Below are positions 18,341 to 27,181 of a stretch of 64,000 nt of DNA, piece after piece. Source of the DNA: an uncultured Desulfobulbaceae bacterium (GTDB taxonomy: Bacteria; Desulfobacterota; Desulfobulbia; Desulfobulbales; Desulfobulbaceae); NCBI GenBank assembly GCA_947259225.1, contig CAMYLK010000005.1, positions 62,001 to 126,000 of the forward strand. Direction: 5' to 3'. The notes beneath the pieces were generated by a model, which ran no database searches, was not told the origin of the DNA, and was given only the letters and a program-made list of their open reading frames with translations. The position numbers were made by a program, and so were the translations under genes. Within the stretch, counting starts at the first letter, position 1; every line of letters starts with the position of its first letter.

Positions 18341-19747
18341 ATGGCATTTAATTCAATAGACAAGGTCAAGGACAGGTACGACGTTATAGTTGTCGGTTCC
18401 GGCCTCGGTGGTTTGACATGTGCCAACCGATTGGCCACAGCCGGACACACCGTTCTCCTGCTTGAACACCACACCCAGCTTGGGGGGCTGGCTACCTGGT
18501 TTAAGAGAAAGGGACATATCTTTGATGTCTCTTTGCACGGGTTTCCTCACGGCATGGTTAAAACATGCCGCAAATACTGGAACAGGGCAATTCGTGATTC
18601 TATTGTCCAGTTGAAAAGCATTGTGTTTGACAACCCGCAGTTTTCCCTGACAACAACCTTCAGCCGGGAGGACTTTACCAGAATTCTTCAGGAGAAGTTC
18701 GGTATTGCCCGTTCCGTTGTAGAGGATTTTTTTGTCACTGTCGGGAAAATGAATTTTTACGATGACCAGACAATGACAACCAGGGAGCTTTTTGACAAGT
18801 TTTTCCCGGGACGCACAGATGTCCACCGTTTACTCATGGAGCCGATTACCTATGCAAACGGCTCAACCCTTGACGAACCGGCCATAACCTACGGAATTGT
18901 CTTTTCAAATTTTATGAACAAAGGCGTCTTTACCTTTCAGGGTGGCACTGACAGGCTGATAGGCATGATGGCCGACGAGCTGGAAAAGAACGGGGTCACC
19001 ATCTGTACCAGGGCCCGGGTGGACCGTATTGTTGTCGAAAATGGTAAAGTCCGGGGAGTGGCAGTTGGTGACAGGGTAATTTCAGCACCAAGCGTTGTGT
19101 CAAACAGCGGCATTACCAACACCGTTACCAATCTTGCAGGCAGGGAGGCCTTCCCAGTCGATTTTCTCGGTCAGTTTGACAGGGTCAAGGTCAACAATTC
19201 CAGTTGCCAGGTGTACTTCGGGGTCCGTCCAGGTGAATCCTTTAGAGATGTCGGCGACCTCCTTTTTACCTCCACTTCCAAGGAGTTCTCATCTGATGAA
19301 ATGCTGGATATGGAGACCAAAAGCAGAACTTTTTCCGTTTATTATCCGAGGACCCGTCCGGATCATCCCGACTATACAGTTGTTGCATCAATGAACGGTA
19401 ATTACGACGATTGGGCAGGGCTTGGAAAGGAGGCCTATAAAAAAGCCAAACAGGCCATGATTGAACGCTGCTACGTAGATCTTGAACGCTATATTCCGGG
19501 TATCAGGGAAAAGGTTGACTGGGTGGAGGCTGCAACTCCAAAAACGTTTAACCGCTATACCCTGCATACCAGGGGGACATCCTTTGGCACCAAGTTTGAA
19601 GGCCTGGAAATTTCCCGTTCGATTTTCAAAGCGGTGCCCGGTCTTTTTCACGTTGGTTCCGTGGGGATTATCATGAGCGGTTGGCTGGGTGCAATAAACT
19701 ACGGCGTCATAGTAGCCAACGATGTTGACGGTTTTCTTCGCAGTTGA
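18341..19747 (+). CDS. CrtI-type FAD-dependent oxidoreductase 2
   Basis: A second, clearly diverged CrtI-fold flavoprotein of 468 residues. It has the dinucleotide motif VIVVGSGLGGLTCANRLATAG (about residues 15-35), EHHTQLGGLATWFKRKG, a substrate-side region with HGFPHGM, and the C-terminal FAD segment LFHVGSVGIIMSGWLGAINYG (about 435-455). It follows the first copy after 65 bp. The pair suggests two successive redox or isomerisation steps on one substrate. Ribosome site weak. See the entry on the whole cluster in the findings. Confidence 0.85.
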   Translation: MAFNSIDKVKDRYDVIVVGSGLGGLTCANRLATAGHTVLLLEHHTQLGGLATWFKRKGHIFDVSLHGFPHGMVKTCRKYWNRAIRDSIVQLKSIVFDNPQFSLTTTFSREDFTRILQEKFGIARSVVEDFFVTVGKMNFYDDQTMTTRELFDKFFPGRTDVHRLLMEPITYANGSTLDEPAITYGIVFSNFMNKGVFTFQGGTDRLIGMMADELEKNGVTICTRARVDRIVVENGKVRGVAVGDRVISAPSVVSNSGITNTVTNLAGREAFPVDFLGQFDRVKVNNSSCQVYFGVRPGESFRDVGDLLFTSTSKEFSSDEMLDMETKSRTFSVYYPRTRPDHPDYTVVASMNGNYDDWAGLGKEAYKKAKQAMIERCYVDLERYIPGIREKVDWVEAATPKTFNRYTLHTRGTSFGTKFEGLEISRSIFKAVPGLFHVGSVGIIMSGWLGAINYGVIVANDVDGFLRS

Positions 19748-19786
19748 GACCTGGTTTATGACAAGGTAAGGCTAAATAGAGATATT

Positions 19787-20527
19787 ATGACAGATTTTAA
19801 CGGACAAAAAGCCATCATAACCGGCGCGACAAAGGGGATAGGCAGGGCAATTGCATGGGCACTGCTTGAGCGTGGAGCAACCGTTATGGGTCTCTATGGG
19901 TCAGATGCCGAGGCCGCCAAACGTTTGCATGAGGAGTGTGGTCAACTTTCCGGAACTCTGCATTTGTATCAGTGTGACGTCAGTAGTTACGAGGATGTAG
20001 AAGCCCTGTATGGGAGGATCGAAAAGGAATTTGATACTATCGACATCCTTGTCAATAATGCAGGGATAAGACGGGACGGTGTTATGGCAATGATGTCCGA
20101 GCATGATTGGCGAAGGGTAATTGATGTCAACCTGACCGGCGGATACAATATGTCCAAATTTGCCATCCAGCTCATGATGAAGCAGAAGTACGGCCGTATC
20201 ATTTTTATTACCTCTCCCATGGCGCACATGGGTTTCACAGGGCAGGCCAACTATGCGGCTTCAAAGGCAGGCCAGATTGGCATGATGAAATCCCTGGCCA
20301 AGGAAACGGCAAAAAGAAAAATCACGGTCAACTGTGTTTCACCGGGCTTTATTGATACGGAACTGCTCAGTGATCTTCCGGAATCACAGGTCAAGGAATA
20401 CAAGAATATGGTCCCGGTCAAGCGCTTCGGTAAAGTAGAGGAGGTGGCTGAGGCCATTCTATTTCTTGCCGGGCCCGGGGCATCGTATATCAGCGGCTCG
20501 GTCCTTGAAGTTACCGGCGGATTGTAA
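19787..20527 (+). CDS. FabG-like 3-oxoacyl-ACP reductase
   Basis: A classical short-chain dehydrogenase of 246 residues that reduces 3-oxoacyl-ACP with NAD(P)H. It has the cofactor motif TGATKGIGRA (12-21), NNAG (90-93) and the catalytic S143, Y156, K160 with correct spacing (ANYAASK). The family end EVTGGL is intact. The gene's TAA overlaps the next ATG (TAATG), so it is coupled to the FabZ-like dehydratase; together they give the reduction-dehydration half of an elongation cycle. Confidence 0.93.
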   Translation: MTDFNGQKAIITGATKGIGRAIAWALLERGATVMGLYGSDAEAAKRLHEECGQLSGTLHLYQCDVSSYEDVEALYGRIEKEFDTIDILVNNAGIRRDGVMAMMSEHDWRRVIDVNLTGGYNMSKFAIQLMMKQKYGRIIFITSPMAHMGFTGQANYAASKAGQIGMMKSLAKETAKRKITVNCVSPGFIDTELLSDLPESQVKEYKNMVPVKRFGKVEEVAEAILFLAGPGASYISGSVLEVTGGL

Positions 20528-20988
20528 TGGATTTGAACGCAGAAAATTTCATAACCGAGCGTATTCCTCACCGTCCTCCTTTCCTCTGGCTGGATCGTGT
20601 TCTTGAAATTTCAGAAGAAGCAATTTCTGTGGAAAAAAAAATACCGGAGGACCTGGAACTCTTTCTCGGGCATTATCCTGATTACCCGCTTATGCCCGGA
20701 GTTCTCCTCTGTGAAGCGGTCTTTCAGGCTGGTGCCCTTCTCATCGGCGAAGTTCACAAAAAGGAGCAGGGCAGCCCGACCGGAACTGTGCAAAAAGGTA
20801 TGCCTGTGCTGACCCGGATACTGGGGGCCAGATTCAAGAGGGAGGTTCGGCCCGGTGACACGGTGACTGTCAATGTAAAGCTCCAGGAAAAGGTGGGGCC
20901 GGCATGGTTCATGAAAGGATCCGTCCGTGTTCTTGACAAGGTGGCAGTTCAGGTAGAATTTGCCTGTGCGATAAAAAGTGACAAGTAA
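20527..20988 (+). CDS. FabZ-like 3-hydroxyacyl-ACP dehydratase
   Basis: A hot-dog-fold dehydratase of 153 residues. The N-terminal IPHRPPFLWLDRV and the LPGVLLCEA-type helix are recognisable; catalytic H49 (GHYP) and E63 (LCEAVFQ) are 14 residues apart, as H54 and E68 are in E. coli FabZ. The usual second histidine of HFPGHP is tyrosine here (HYPDYP), which may alter specificity. Starts one base inside the stop of the ketoreductase gene. It may dehydrate only, or also isomerise as FabA does; the sequence cannot decide. Confidence 0.9.
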   Translation: MDLNAENFITERIPHRPPFLWLDRVLEISEEAISVEKKIPEDLELFLGHYPDYPLMPGVLLCEAVFQAGALLIGEVHKKEQGSPTGTVQKGMPVLTRILGARFKREVRPGDTVTVNVKLQEKVGPAWFMKGSVRVLDKVAVQVEFACAIKSDK

Positions 20989-21026
20989 TGAGCTGCAAGG
21001 CTGAACTTCGTTAGGAAACTGTTTGT

Positions 21027-21827
21027 ATGAGCTTCTTGGGACTTGAAAAAAAGAATATAGTCGTTTTCGGACTTGCTAATAAGAAGTCTGTAGCCTGTGC
21101 TATAGGAAGAGTGCTGACCGCAGCAGGAGCAGAAGTCATTCATGTAGTCCGCTCCGAGCAGCGGGCAGAAACCGCCTTAAAACTTTTCCCTGAGTCCCCC
21201 GTTTTTGTCTGTGATGTGGAGGATGAAAAGAATATCATCAGGGTGCGTGATGAGATTGGTGAAATCCAGACCGGAAAAATAGACGGTATCGTACATTCAA
21301 TAGCCTTTGCGAATTATACAGAGGGGATGAAGCCGTTCCATGAAACTGTGAAAAAAGATTTTTTACAGGCCGTTGATATCTCCTGTTTTTCATTTATTGC
21401 CATTTCTAACCATTTCAAGGAACTGCTGTCTGAAGATGGTTCTGTAGTAACCATCTCGATTTCCACAACACGAATGGCCGCTGAAAATTACGGATACATG
21501 GCCCCGGTTAAGGCCGCTCTTGAATCTTCGCTCTGTTTTCTCGCAAAAAGTTTTTCCGGTTTTTCCCATGTCAGGTTTAACGCGGTTTGTCCAAGCCTTC
21601 TGAAAACATCAGCATCAGCAGGGATACCAGGATATGTGGACAGTTACCTCTTTGCAGAAAAGGCCATATTGAGAAAGAAAGCGCTGAAAACAGACGAGGC
21701 TGCCAATGTAGCAGCATTCCTTTTGTCAGATCGTTCTTCGGGTATCAATGGCCAATGTCTTGTCGTGGATGCGGGAATGGGATTCAACTATTTTGATAAA
21801 GAGATAATTGCAGGTTCTGTTGATTAG
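21027..21827 (+). CDS. FabI-like enoyl-ACP reductase
   Basis: A 266-residue SDR of the enoyl-ACP reductase type. The NAD motif is [16 protein letters not shown] (15-30, compare FabI GVANKLSIA), SIAFA follows at 91-95, and catalytic Y155 and K162 have the Y-x6-K spacing of FabI, with M158 conserved. The position of E. coli Tyr146 is isoleucine (InhA has Phe there). An enoyl reductase would saturate the chain, so in a polyene pathway it may act only in certain cycles. It ends the FAS-like half of the cluster. Confidence 0.88.
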   Translation: MSFLGLEKKNIVVFGLANKKSVACAIGRVLTAAGAEVIHVVRSEQRAETALKLFPESPVFVCDVEDEKNIIRVRDEIGEIQTGKIDGIVHSIAFANYTEGMKPFHETVKKDFLQAVDISCFSFIAISNHFKELLSEDGSVVTISISTTRMAAENYGYMAPVKAALESSLCFLAKSFSGFSHVRFNAVCPSLLKTSASAGIPGYVDSYLFAEKAILRKKALKTDEAANVAAFLLSDRSSGINGQCLVVDAGMGFNYFDKEIIAGSVD

Positions 21828-21892
21828 TTTTTCCCAGCCTGAAGAAAAATTCTCCTGACTGTACGATAAGAGTAATTTAACTACAAGGCCCC

Positions 21893-22126
21893 ATGGGAAT
21901 GCAAGGCAACATTTTCAGCTCTATCCTGGGGACGATTCAGCGTGCCGTTGCTGTTTTTCTGTCCCGTGAAACGCCATGGTATGTCAAGTTGCTTCTCGGC
22001 GCGGGTTTGTTGTATGTTATCTCCCCATATGATCTTATTCCCGAATGGACACCAATTATAGGTATTATGGATGATCTCGCCCTCGCGGCATTGCTGATCA
22101 CCTGGGCAGCAGGTTTCCGGAAATAG
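21893..22126 (+). CDS. DUF1232 (YkvA-like) small membrane protein
   Basis: A 77-residue protein with the DUF1232 core: WYVKLLLGAGLLYVISPYDLIPEW followed by IIGIMDDLALAALLI across residues 29-68 (shown here only as pattern), with one or two hydrophobic helices. The function of DUF1232 is unknown. It lies between the FabI-like gene and oleA in the same orientation; membrane association of the hydrocarbon pathway would be a natural role but that is a guess. The ribosome site is poor. Confidence 0.85.
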   Translation: MGMQGNIFSSILGTIQRAVAVFLSRETPWYVKLLLGAGLLYVISPYDLIPEWTPIIGIMDDLALAALLITWAAGFRK

Positions 22127-22279
22127 GACGTGGATATTGTAATAATGAAGAATCTGCAATAAAATTTAAAAAGTTAAATGACAAAACGGCAAATATCCTG
22201 ATTACAACGTTTAACCGCTGGTTTTCGTGATTAATTGCATAGCCAACATGAATTCGTATCAAATTTGCTATTATAAATA

Positions 22280-23314
22280 ATGCTGTATACCAACGTCTGT
22301 CTCAATAATTTTGGCTATGAACTGCCTACTAACGAGGTGACCTCTGAAGAACTTGAAGGGCGCCTCTCTACAGTATATGAACGTCTGAAGCTGCCGCTGG
22401 GAAGGCTTGAGCTCATGAGCGGTATACAAGCAAGGCGTTTCTGGAACACCGGGACCCGCCCGAGTGAAGGTGCAGCTCTCGCTGGGCGAAAAGCCCTTGA
22501 GGCATCAAAAGTATCGCCAGGTGAAATCGACTGCCTCATCTTTACTTCCGTCTGCCGGGATATGATGGAACCGGCCACCGCTTCTTTTGTTCACCGTAGT
22601 CTGGGTATCTCACCGCACTGTCATATTTTTGACATTTCCAATGCCTGTTTGGGTTTCCTGAACGGAATGATTGTTATGGCCAATATGATTGAACTGGGCC
22701 AGGTTCGCCGCGGATTGATAGTGGCCGGTGAGACAGCAGAAGACCTTGTTGAATCAACGGTAAGGCATCTTCTAACGGATACCTCTCTTACCAGGAAAAA
22801 AATCAAACCTCTCTTTGCATCGCTGACTATCGGCTCCGGAGCAGTCGCCCTGGTCATGGAAGACCGTCGTCTGAACGACACCGGACATTACCTCCTTGGC
22901 AGCGCCTACCAGGCCAGTACTTCCCACAATGATCTTTGCCAGGGGGGACAGAATGCGGAACAGGGGACATTGATGTCCACCGACTCGGAACTGCTCCTGG
23001 AAAAAGGTGTCGAGACGGCATCCCTTTGCTGGGATCAATTTCTCCGGCAACTGAACTGGACAAAAGAAAAAATTGACAAATTTTTCTGTCACCAGGTCGG
23101 CAAGGCTCATGCCCAGCTTCTTTTTAACACCCTGTCGTTAGATGCGACCCGTAATTTTGAAACACTTTCATTCCTCGGTAATGTCGGTTCAGTTTCAGCA
23201 CCCATCACGATGGCAATTGGTATTGAACAGGGAGTCCTCAATTCGGGGGAAAACGCTGCTTTGCTGGGGATTGGCAGTGGCATCAATTCTCTTATGCTGG
23301 GGATAAAGTGGTGA
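22280..23314 (+). CDS. oleA: OleA: acyl-CoA head-to-head condensing thiolase (KAS III-like)
   Basis: Joins two activated fatty acids into a 2-alkyl-3-oxoalkanoate, the committed step of long-chain olefin synthesis. The 344 residues form a KAS III fold with C123 (SNACLGF), H271 (FFCHQVG) and N301 (LGNVGS). The OleA-specific glutamate is present: E97 (MMEPAT) lies 26 residues before the cysteine, as E117 and C143 do in Xanthomonas OleA, and the H-N spacing is also equal (30). It is followed at once by oleB, oleC and oleD, which makes the assignment firm. The start lacks a good ribosome site. Confidence 0.95.
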   Translation: MLYTNVCLNNFGYELPTNEVTSEELEGRLSTVYERLKLPLGRLELMSGIQARRFWNTGTRPSEGAALAGRKALEASKVSPGEIDCLIFTSVCRDMMEPATASFVHRSLGISPHCHIFDISNACLGFLNGMIVMANMIELGQVRRGLIVAGETAEDLVESTVRHLLTDTSLTRKKIKPLFASLTIGSGAVALVMEDRRLNDTGHYLLGSAYQASTSHNDLCQGGQNAEQGTLMSTDSELLLEKGVETASLCWDQFLRQLNWTKEKIDKFFCHQVGKAHAQLLFNTLSLDATRNFETLSFLGNVGSVSAPITMAIGIEQGVLNSGENAALLGIGSGINSLMLGIKW

Positions 23315-24198
23315 TAGCGGCAGGAAACATGCCTGTCCAGTTCCCGTTTTCTCCCAGGGGCATCAAGGCTGCCGGTCAGTACCGGATTTCCTTTATAGAT
23401 GAAGGACAGGGAAGGATTGTTGTCTTTCTGCACGGCAACCCGAGCTGGTCTTACCTGTATCGCAACATGATCGCCGATCTCAGGAATGACTGCCGTTGTA
23501 TAGCTCCTGACCATATCGGTTGCGGTTTTTCTGAGAAGCCGCAGGATTACCCCTATCGTTTAAATGATCATATTACCAACCTGGAAAACCTGCTCGATGA
23601 GCTGCAGGTAGAGAAATGTGTCCTTGTTATGCATGACTGGGGTGGGGCCATCGGAATGGGGTGGGCGGTCAGGCACCCGGAAAAGATCGAAAAACTTGTG
23701 GTGATGAATACGGCAGCTTTCAGGTCTTCAAGGATTCCGCTGCGTATCTCTGTTTGCCGATGGCCTGTTATAGGGCCTTTATTGGTCAGAGGCCTCAATG
23801 TCTTTGCCGGTTCGGCAATTCATATGGCGGTTGCGGGTAAAATGGACCGCGAGGTTGCAGCAGGGTTTCTCCAGCCTTATAACTCCTGGGCAAATCGTAT
23901 CGCCATTCTCCGTTTTGTGCAGGATATTCCGCTGAACGCAAACCATCCTTCCTGGCAGGATCTGCTCACCATTGAAAAAGGGCTCACATCGCTCAGCGAT
24001 AAGCCTATGCTAATCTGCTGGGGAGGCAGGGACTTCTGCTTTACAAAACATTATTATAATGAATGGCAGCAACGGTTTCCCGGGGCAGAAAGCCACTATT
24101 TCCCCAAAGCAGGTCACTATCTGCTTGAAGATGCCTACGAGGAAATTTTTCCGATTGTCAGGCAGTTTATTTCTTCAGAGAGCAGAAACCGGGTATGA
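23311..24198 (+). CDS. oleB: OleB: alpha/beta-hydrolase beta-lactone decarboxylase
   Basis: Removes CO2 from the cis-beta-lactone made by OleC, giving the alkene. It is a haloalkane-dehalogenase-like alpha/beta hydrolase of about 295 residues with HGNPSWSYLYR, the nucleophile Asp in MHDWGGA (D109 from this start), the acid Asp in GGRDFCF (D241) and His in KAGHYLLED (H269). The GTG at 23311 overlaps the oleA stop (GTGA); GTG 23308 or ATG 23329 (with AGGAAAC before it) are alternatives. In some phyla oleB and oleC are fused; here they are separate and overlap by four bases. Confidence 0.93.
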   Translation: MIAAGNMPVQFPFSPRGIKAAGQYRISFIDEGQGRIVVFLHGNPSWSYLYRNMIADLRNDCRCIAPDHIGCGFSEKPQDYPYRLNDHITNLENLLDELQVEKCVLVMHDWGGAIGMGWAVRHPEKIEKLVVMNTAAFRSSRIPLRISVCRWPVIGPLLVRGLNVFAGSAIHMAVAGKMDREVAAGFLQPYNSWANRIAILRFVQDIPLNANHPSWQDLLTIEKGLTSLSDKPMLICWGGRDFCFTKHYYNEWQQRFPGAESHYFPKAGHYLLEDAYEEIFPIVRQFISSESRNRV

Positions 24199-25844
24199 GA
24201 GTGCCACAGGACGGAACGGACTTTAATATTGCCGGGTCGCTCGCCAGGGTTGCAGAAGCATACTCCGGGGAGACAGGCCTGGTCAGTAGAAAAAAAGGGA
24301 GCTATCAGCACTGGACTTTCAGGGAACTGTATGAAAACAGTGAACTCTATGCTGCGGCCCTTAGCGGTGAAGGTATCCGGCCCGGGCAAAGGGTCATCCT
24401 CATGGTTCCCCCTTCCATGGAGTTTGTCTGTTTGACCTTTGCCCTCTTTAAGCTTGGCGCTGTTGTCATCCTTATTGATCCCGGTATGGGATACAAAAAC
24501 CTGCTTCGATGTATCGGCGGGGTACGCCCGGATGTCCTGGTAGGCATTCCGAAGGCACAGCTTTTCAGTCGGATATTTCCCGGTCCGTTTAAAACTATCC
24601 ATACCAGGGTATGTGTCGGGCACTCTTTTGGTTTCCTGGGTCGTTCGCTGCAGCAAATCTGTCTCAAAATCAATAATCATGCAGACCATTTCGTTGCCAG
24701 TAGTAGAAATGACCTTGCAGCAATCATTTTTACAACCGGATCGACAGGTCCACCCAAAGGAGTCCAGTATACTCACGGTATATTTCATGCTCAGCTGCAG
24801 ATCATCAGGGAATATTATAAAATTATGCCGGGTGATGTAGACCAGCCTGCTTTTCCCCTGTTTGCCCTGTTTTCAACAGCACTTGGGGCGAAGGCGGTGA
24901 TTCCCGAGATGAACCCGGCCAGGCCGGCCAAAGTGGATCCTGTAAAATTTATCCGGACCATTCTCGATAATGAGGTTACCTATTCCTTCGGGTCCCCTGC
25001 AATCTGGGATGTCGTGAGTCGTTATTGCCTTACTCATAATATTGTCTTGCCGGTCAAGAAGATTCTCATGGCCGGGGCCCCGGTACCCGGTGATCTGATA
25101 GAGCGGGTAAGCATGGTAATACCAGAGGATGGTGAAATCCATACTCCCTATGGCGCAACTGAAAGCCTTCCCGTGTCCTCTGTATCCGGCAAAGAAATTC
25201 TGAAAGAGACCTGGGGGCAGACAAAGCGGGGCAAAGGAACCTGCGTTGGCCGTCCAGTTCCAGGAGTTACTATTGATATTATCAAATCAGTAGAAGGGCC
25301 TGTTTCATCATGGGACAAGGTTGAAGTCCTGCCTCCAGGTGAGATTGGCGAGATAGTAGTTCATGGACCGGTTGTCACTCTTTCGTATGAAAACAACGAT
25401 GCTGAAAATGAATTAGCTAAAATTGTCAACGGTGATACGGTCCGCCACAGGATGGGTGATATGGGTTATTATGACGAATTCGGTCGCCTGTGGTTTTGCG
25501 GACGCAAAGCGCATCGTGTTTTAACCGGGCATGGTGTGATGTACACTATCCCCTGTGAAGCGATATTTAACGAACATCCCCAGGTTTTTCGCTCGGCATT
25601 GGTCGGGTTGGGGGATCCCGGCGCCCAGACCCCGGTAATTATTGTCGAGCTTGCTGAAGGTGCCGTGCATTCCGATAAGCTGATGGATGAATTGTGTGCA
25701 TTGGCAAGGAATAATCCCCTGACAGAAAAAATTGAAAATTACCTTGTGCACCCGGCCTTTCCTGTCGATATCCGGCATAACGCGAAAATTTTTCGGGAAA
25801 AGCTCGCTGTCTGGGCTGAGGGCCAGATGGATGAAGGCGGGTGA
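24195..25844 (+). CDS. oleC: OleC: AMP-dependent beta-lactone synthetase
   Basis: An ANL-superfamily enzyme of 549 residues that adenylates a 2-alkyl-3-hydroxy acid and closes it to a beta-lactone. The A3 motif TTGSTGPPKGVQYTHG (about 177-192), the YGATESLPVS motif and MGDMGYYDEFGRLWFCGRK (about 417-436) are visible. It starts on the oleB stop (ATGA). The C-terminal lysine region is shortened, ending HNAKIFREKL (about 527-536), as in OleC proteins that do not form CoA thioesters. The operon position between oleB and oleD supports the call. Confidence 0.93.
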   Translation: MRVPQDGTDFNIAGSLARVAEAYSGETGLVSRKKGSYQHWTFRELYENSELYAAALSGEGIRPGQRVILMVPPSMEFVCLTFALFKLGAVVILIDPGMGYKNLLRCIGGVRPDVLVGIPKAQLFSRIFPGPFKTIHTRVCVGHSFGFLGRSLQQICLKINNHADHFVASSRNDLAAIIFTTGSTGPPKGVQYTHGIFHAQLQIIREYYKIMPGDVDQPAFPLFALFSTALGAKAVIPEMNPARPAKVDPVKFIRTILDNEVTYSFGSPAIWDVVSRYCLTHNIVLPVKKILMAGAPVPGDLIERVSMVIPEDGEIHTPYGATESLPVSSVSGKEILKETWGQTKRGKGTCVGRPVPGVTIDIIKSVEGPVSSWDKVEVLPPGEIGEIVVHGPVVTLSYENNDAENELAKIVNGDTVRHRMGDMGYYDEFGRLWFCGRKAHRVLTGHGVMYTIPCEAIFNEHPQVFRSALVGLGDPGAQTPVIIVELAEGAVHSDKLMDELCALARNNPLTEKIENYLVHPAFPVDIRHNAKIFREKLAVWAEGQMDEGG

Positions 25845-25948
25845 GGACCTGCTGGTTGCTGCCGGGTCGGCACAAAAAAAGAGTAAAATGATAAACTGTC
25901 AAATCACCCAATCAGGGTCAGCGGAAGGGACCGCGGAGTAAGCTAACC

Positions 25949-26941
25949 ATGCAGAAAGCGTTGGTTACTGGCGGCGGCGGTTTTGTCGGGTTGGCTATTG
26001 TCCGTAAACTGGTCAGCATGGGAATAGCGACCTCGGTTGTTGGAAGACATCAATACCCTGAGGTCGAAAGGCTGGGAGCCCGCTGCCTCGTTGGCGACAT
26101 TCGCAACAGGGAATTTATGGCCCAGTCAGTTGTTGGGCATGATACCGTGTTCCATGTGGCCGCAAAGGCAGGTATCTGGGGAGACCGGGAAACATATTTT
26201 TCCATTAACGTGACAGGCACTGAAAATGTAATAGCTGCCAGCCGGGAGAACGGGGTGCGCTACCTGGTGCATACCAGCACACCAAGTGTCGTTTTTGACG
26301 GCAGGGATATACAGGGTGGTGATGAAACCCTCCCATACAGTGAAAGTCCGCTCTGTCATTATGCAGAAAGCAAGATCCAGGCAGAAAGATTGGTGTTGGC
26401 TGCAAATTCAGAGAAGCTGAGCACCGCATCTATCCGCCCCCATCTTGTCTGGGGGCCGGGAGATACACAGATCATCCCCCGGCTGTTGGAAAGAGGGCGG
26501 GAAGGAAGCTTGAAAATAATTGGCAGAGGGGAAAATCTGGTCGATATTTCATATATTGACAATGTGGCCCATGCCCATGTCCTGGCAGCGAATAATCTGG
26601 CGACTTCCGGGCAAGCAGCCGGAGAGGCCTTTTTTATATCACAGGGAGAGCCTGTTGTTCTTTGGGACTGGATAAATGCTCTGTTTGCTGATATTGGAAT
26701 TCATCCTGTAACAAGGAAGGTGTCGTTTCGGGCTGCATACCGGGCCGGCTGGATCCTTGAAAGAATCCACACGATTTTGCGGCTGCGGAATGAGCCCAAA
26801 ATGACCAGGTTTCTTGCCGAACAGTTGGCAAAATCCCACTGGTTTTCAATAAACAAGGCAAAATCAATTTTATCCTACTCACCTCTCGTCTCAACTCAAG
26901 AAGGAATGGAAAATCTTCTCGGGTGGTTACGTCAAAAATAG
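25949..26941 (+). CDS. oleD: OleD: NADPH-dependent 2-alkyl-3-ketoacid reductase
   Basis: An extended SDR (3-beta-HSD-like) of 330 residues that reduces the OleA product to the 3-hydroxy acid. It has VTGGGGFVGLAIVRKL at the N terminus (6-21), HVAAKAG (69-75), S113, Y138 and K142 (HYAESK), and the typical RPHLVWGPGD segment. GGAG precedes the ATG by about ten bases; a 104-bp gap separates it from oleC. With oleA, oleB and oleC this completes the pathway. The chemical order is A, D, C, B, although the genes run A, B, C, D. Confidence 0.94.
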   Translation: MQKALVTGGGGFVGLAIVRKLVSMGIATSVVGRHQYPEVERLGARCLVGDIRNREFMAQSVVGHDTVFHVAAKAGIWGDRETYFSINVTGTENVIAASRENGVRYLVHTSTPSVVFDGRDIQGGDETLPYSESPLCHYAESKIQAERLVLAANSEKLSTASIRPHLVWGPGDTQIIPRLLERGREGSLKIIGRGENLVDISYIDNVAHAHVLAANNLATSGQAAGEAFFISQGEPVVLWDWINALFADIGIHPVTRKVSFRAAYRAGWILERIHTILRLRNEPKMTRFLAEQLAKSHWFSINKAKSILSYSPLVSTQEGMENLLGWLRQK

Positions 26942-27181
26942 AATTTGAAATTCAAAAAGTAATTTTGCTAGTCATTTGAATTTTCCTGCCTCACACTTCT
27001 GTGATCCTGTTTATGATTGGAATACAGCTTGCCTCATCAGTGGAAACGACGTAATTTTTTAGAAAAAAATCATTTGACAGGTCGCCGTTTTTTCAGTAGT
27101 TATGCCTGAGCATGAGCTGAACCATCATTCACTTTCTTGGTCGGAAAGATATCATTTTTTAAGTAATCAGAGGTACTTGGC
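26942..27181. other. Intergenic region with probable atp promoter
   Basis: 240 bp between oleD and the ATP synthase operon. TTGACA at 27074-27079 is followed about 17 bp later by a weak TAGTTA/TTATG -10 region, the best promoter candidate for atp. A 9-bp AT-rich inverted repeat (AAATTCAAA at 26948-26956, TTTGAATTT at 26975-26983) just after oleD may mark its 3' end. No gene seen. Confidence 0.4.
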
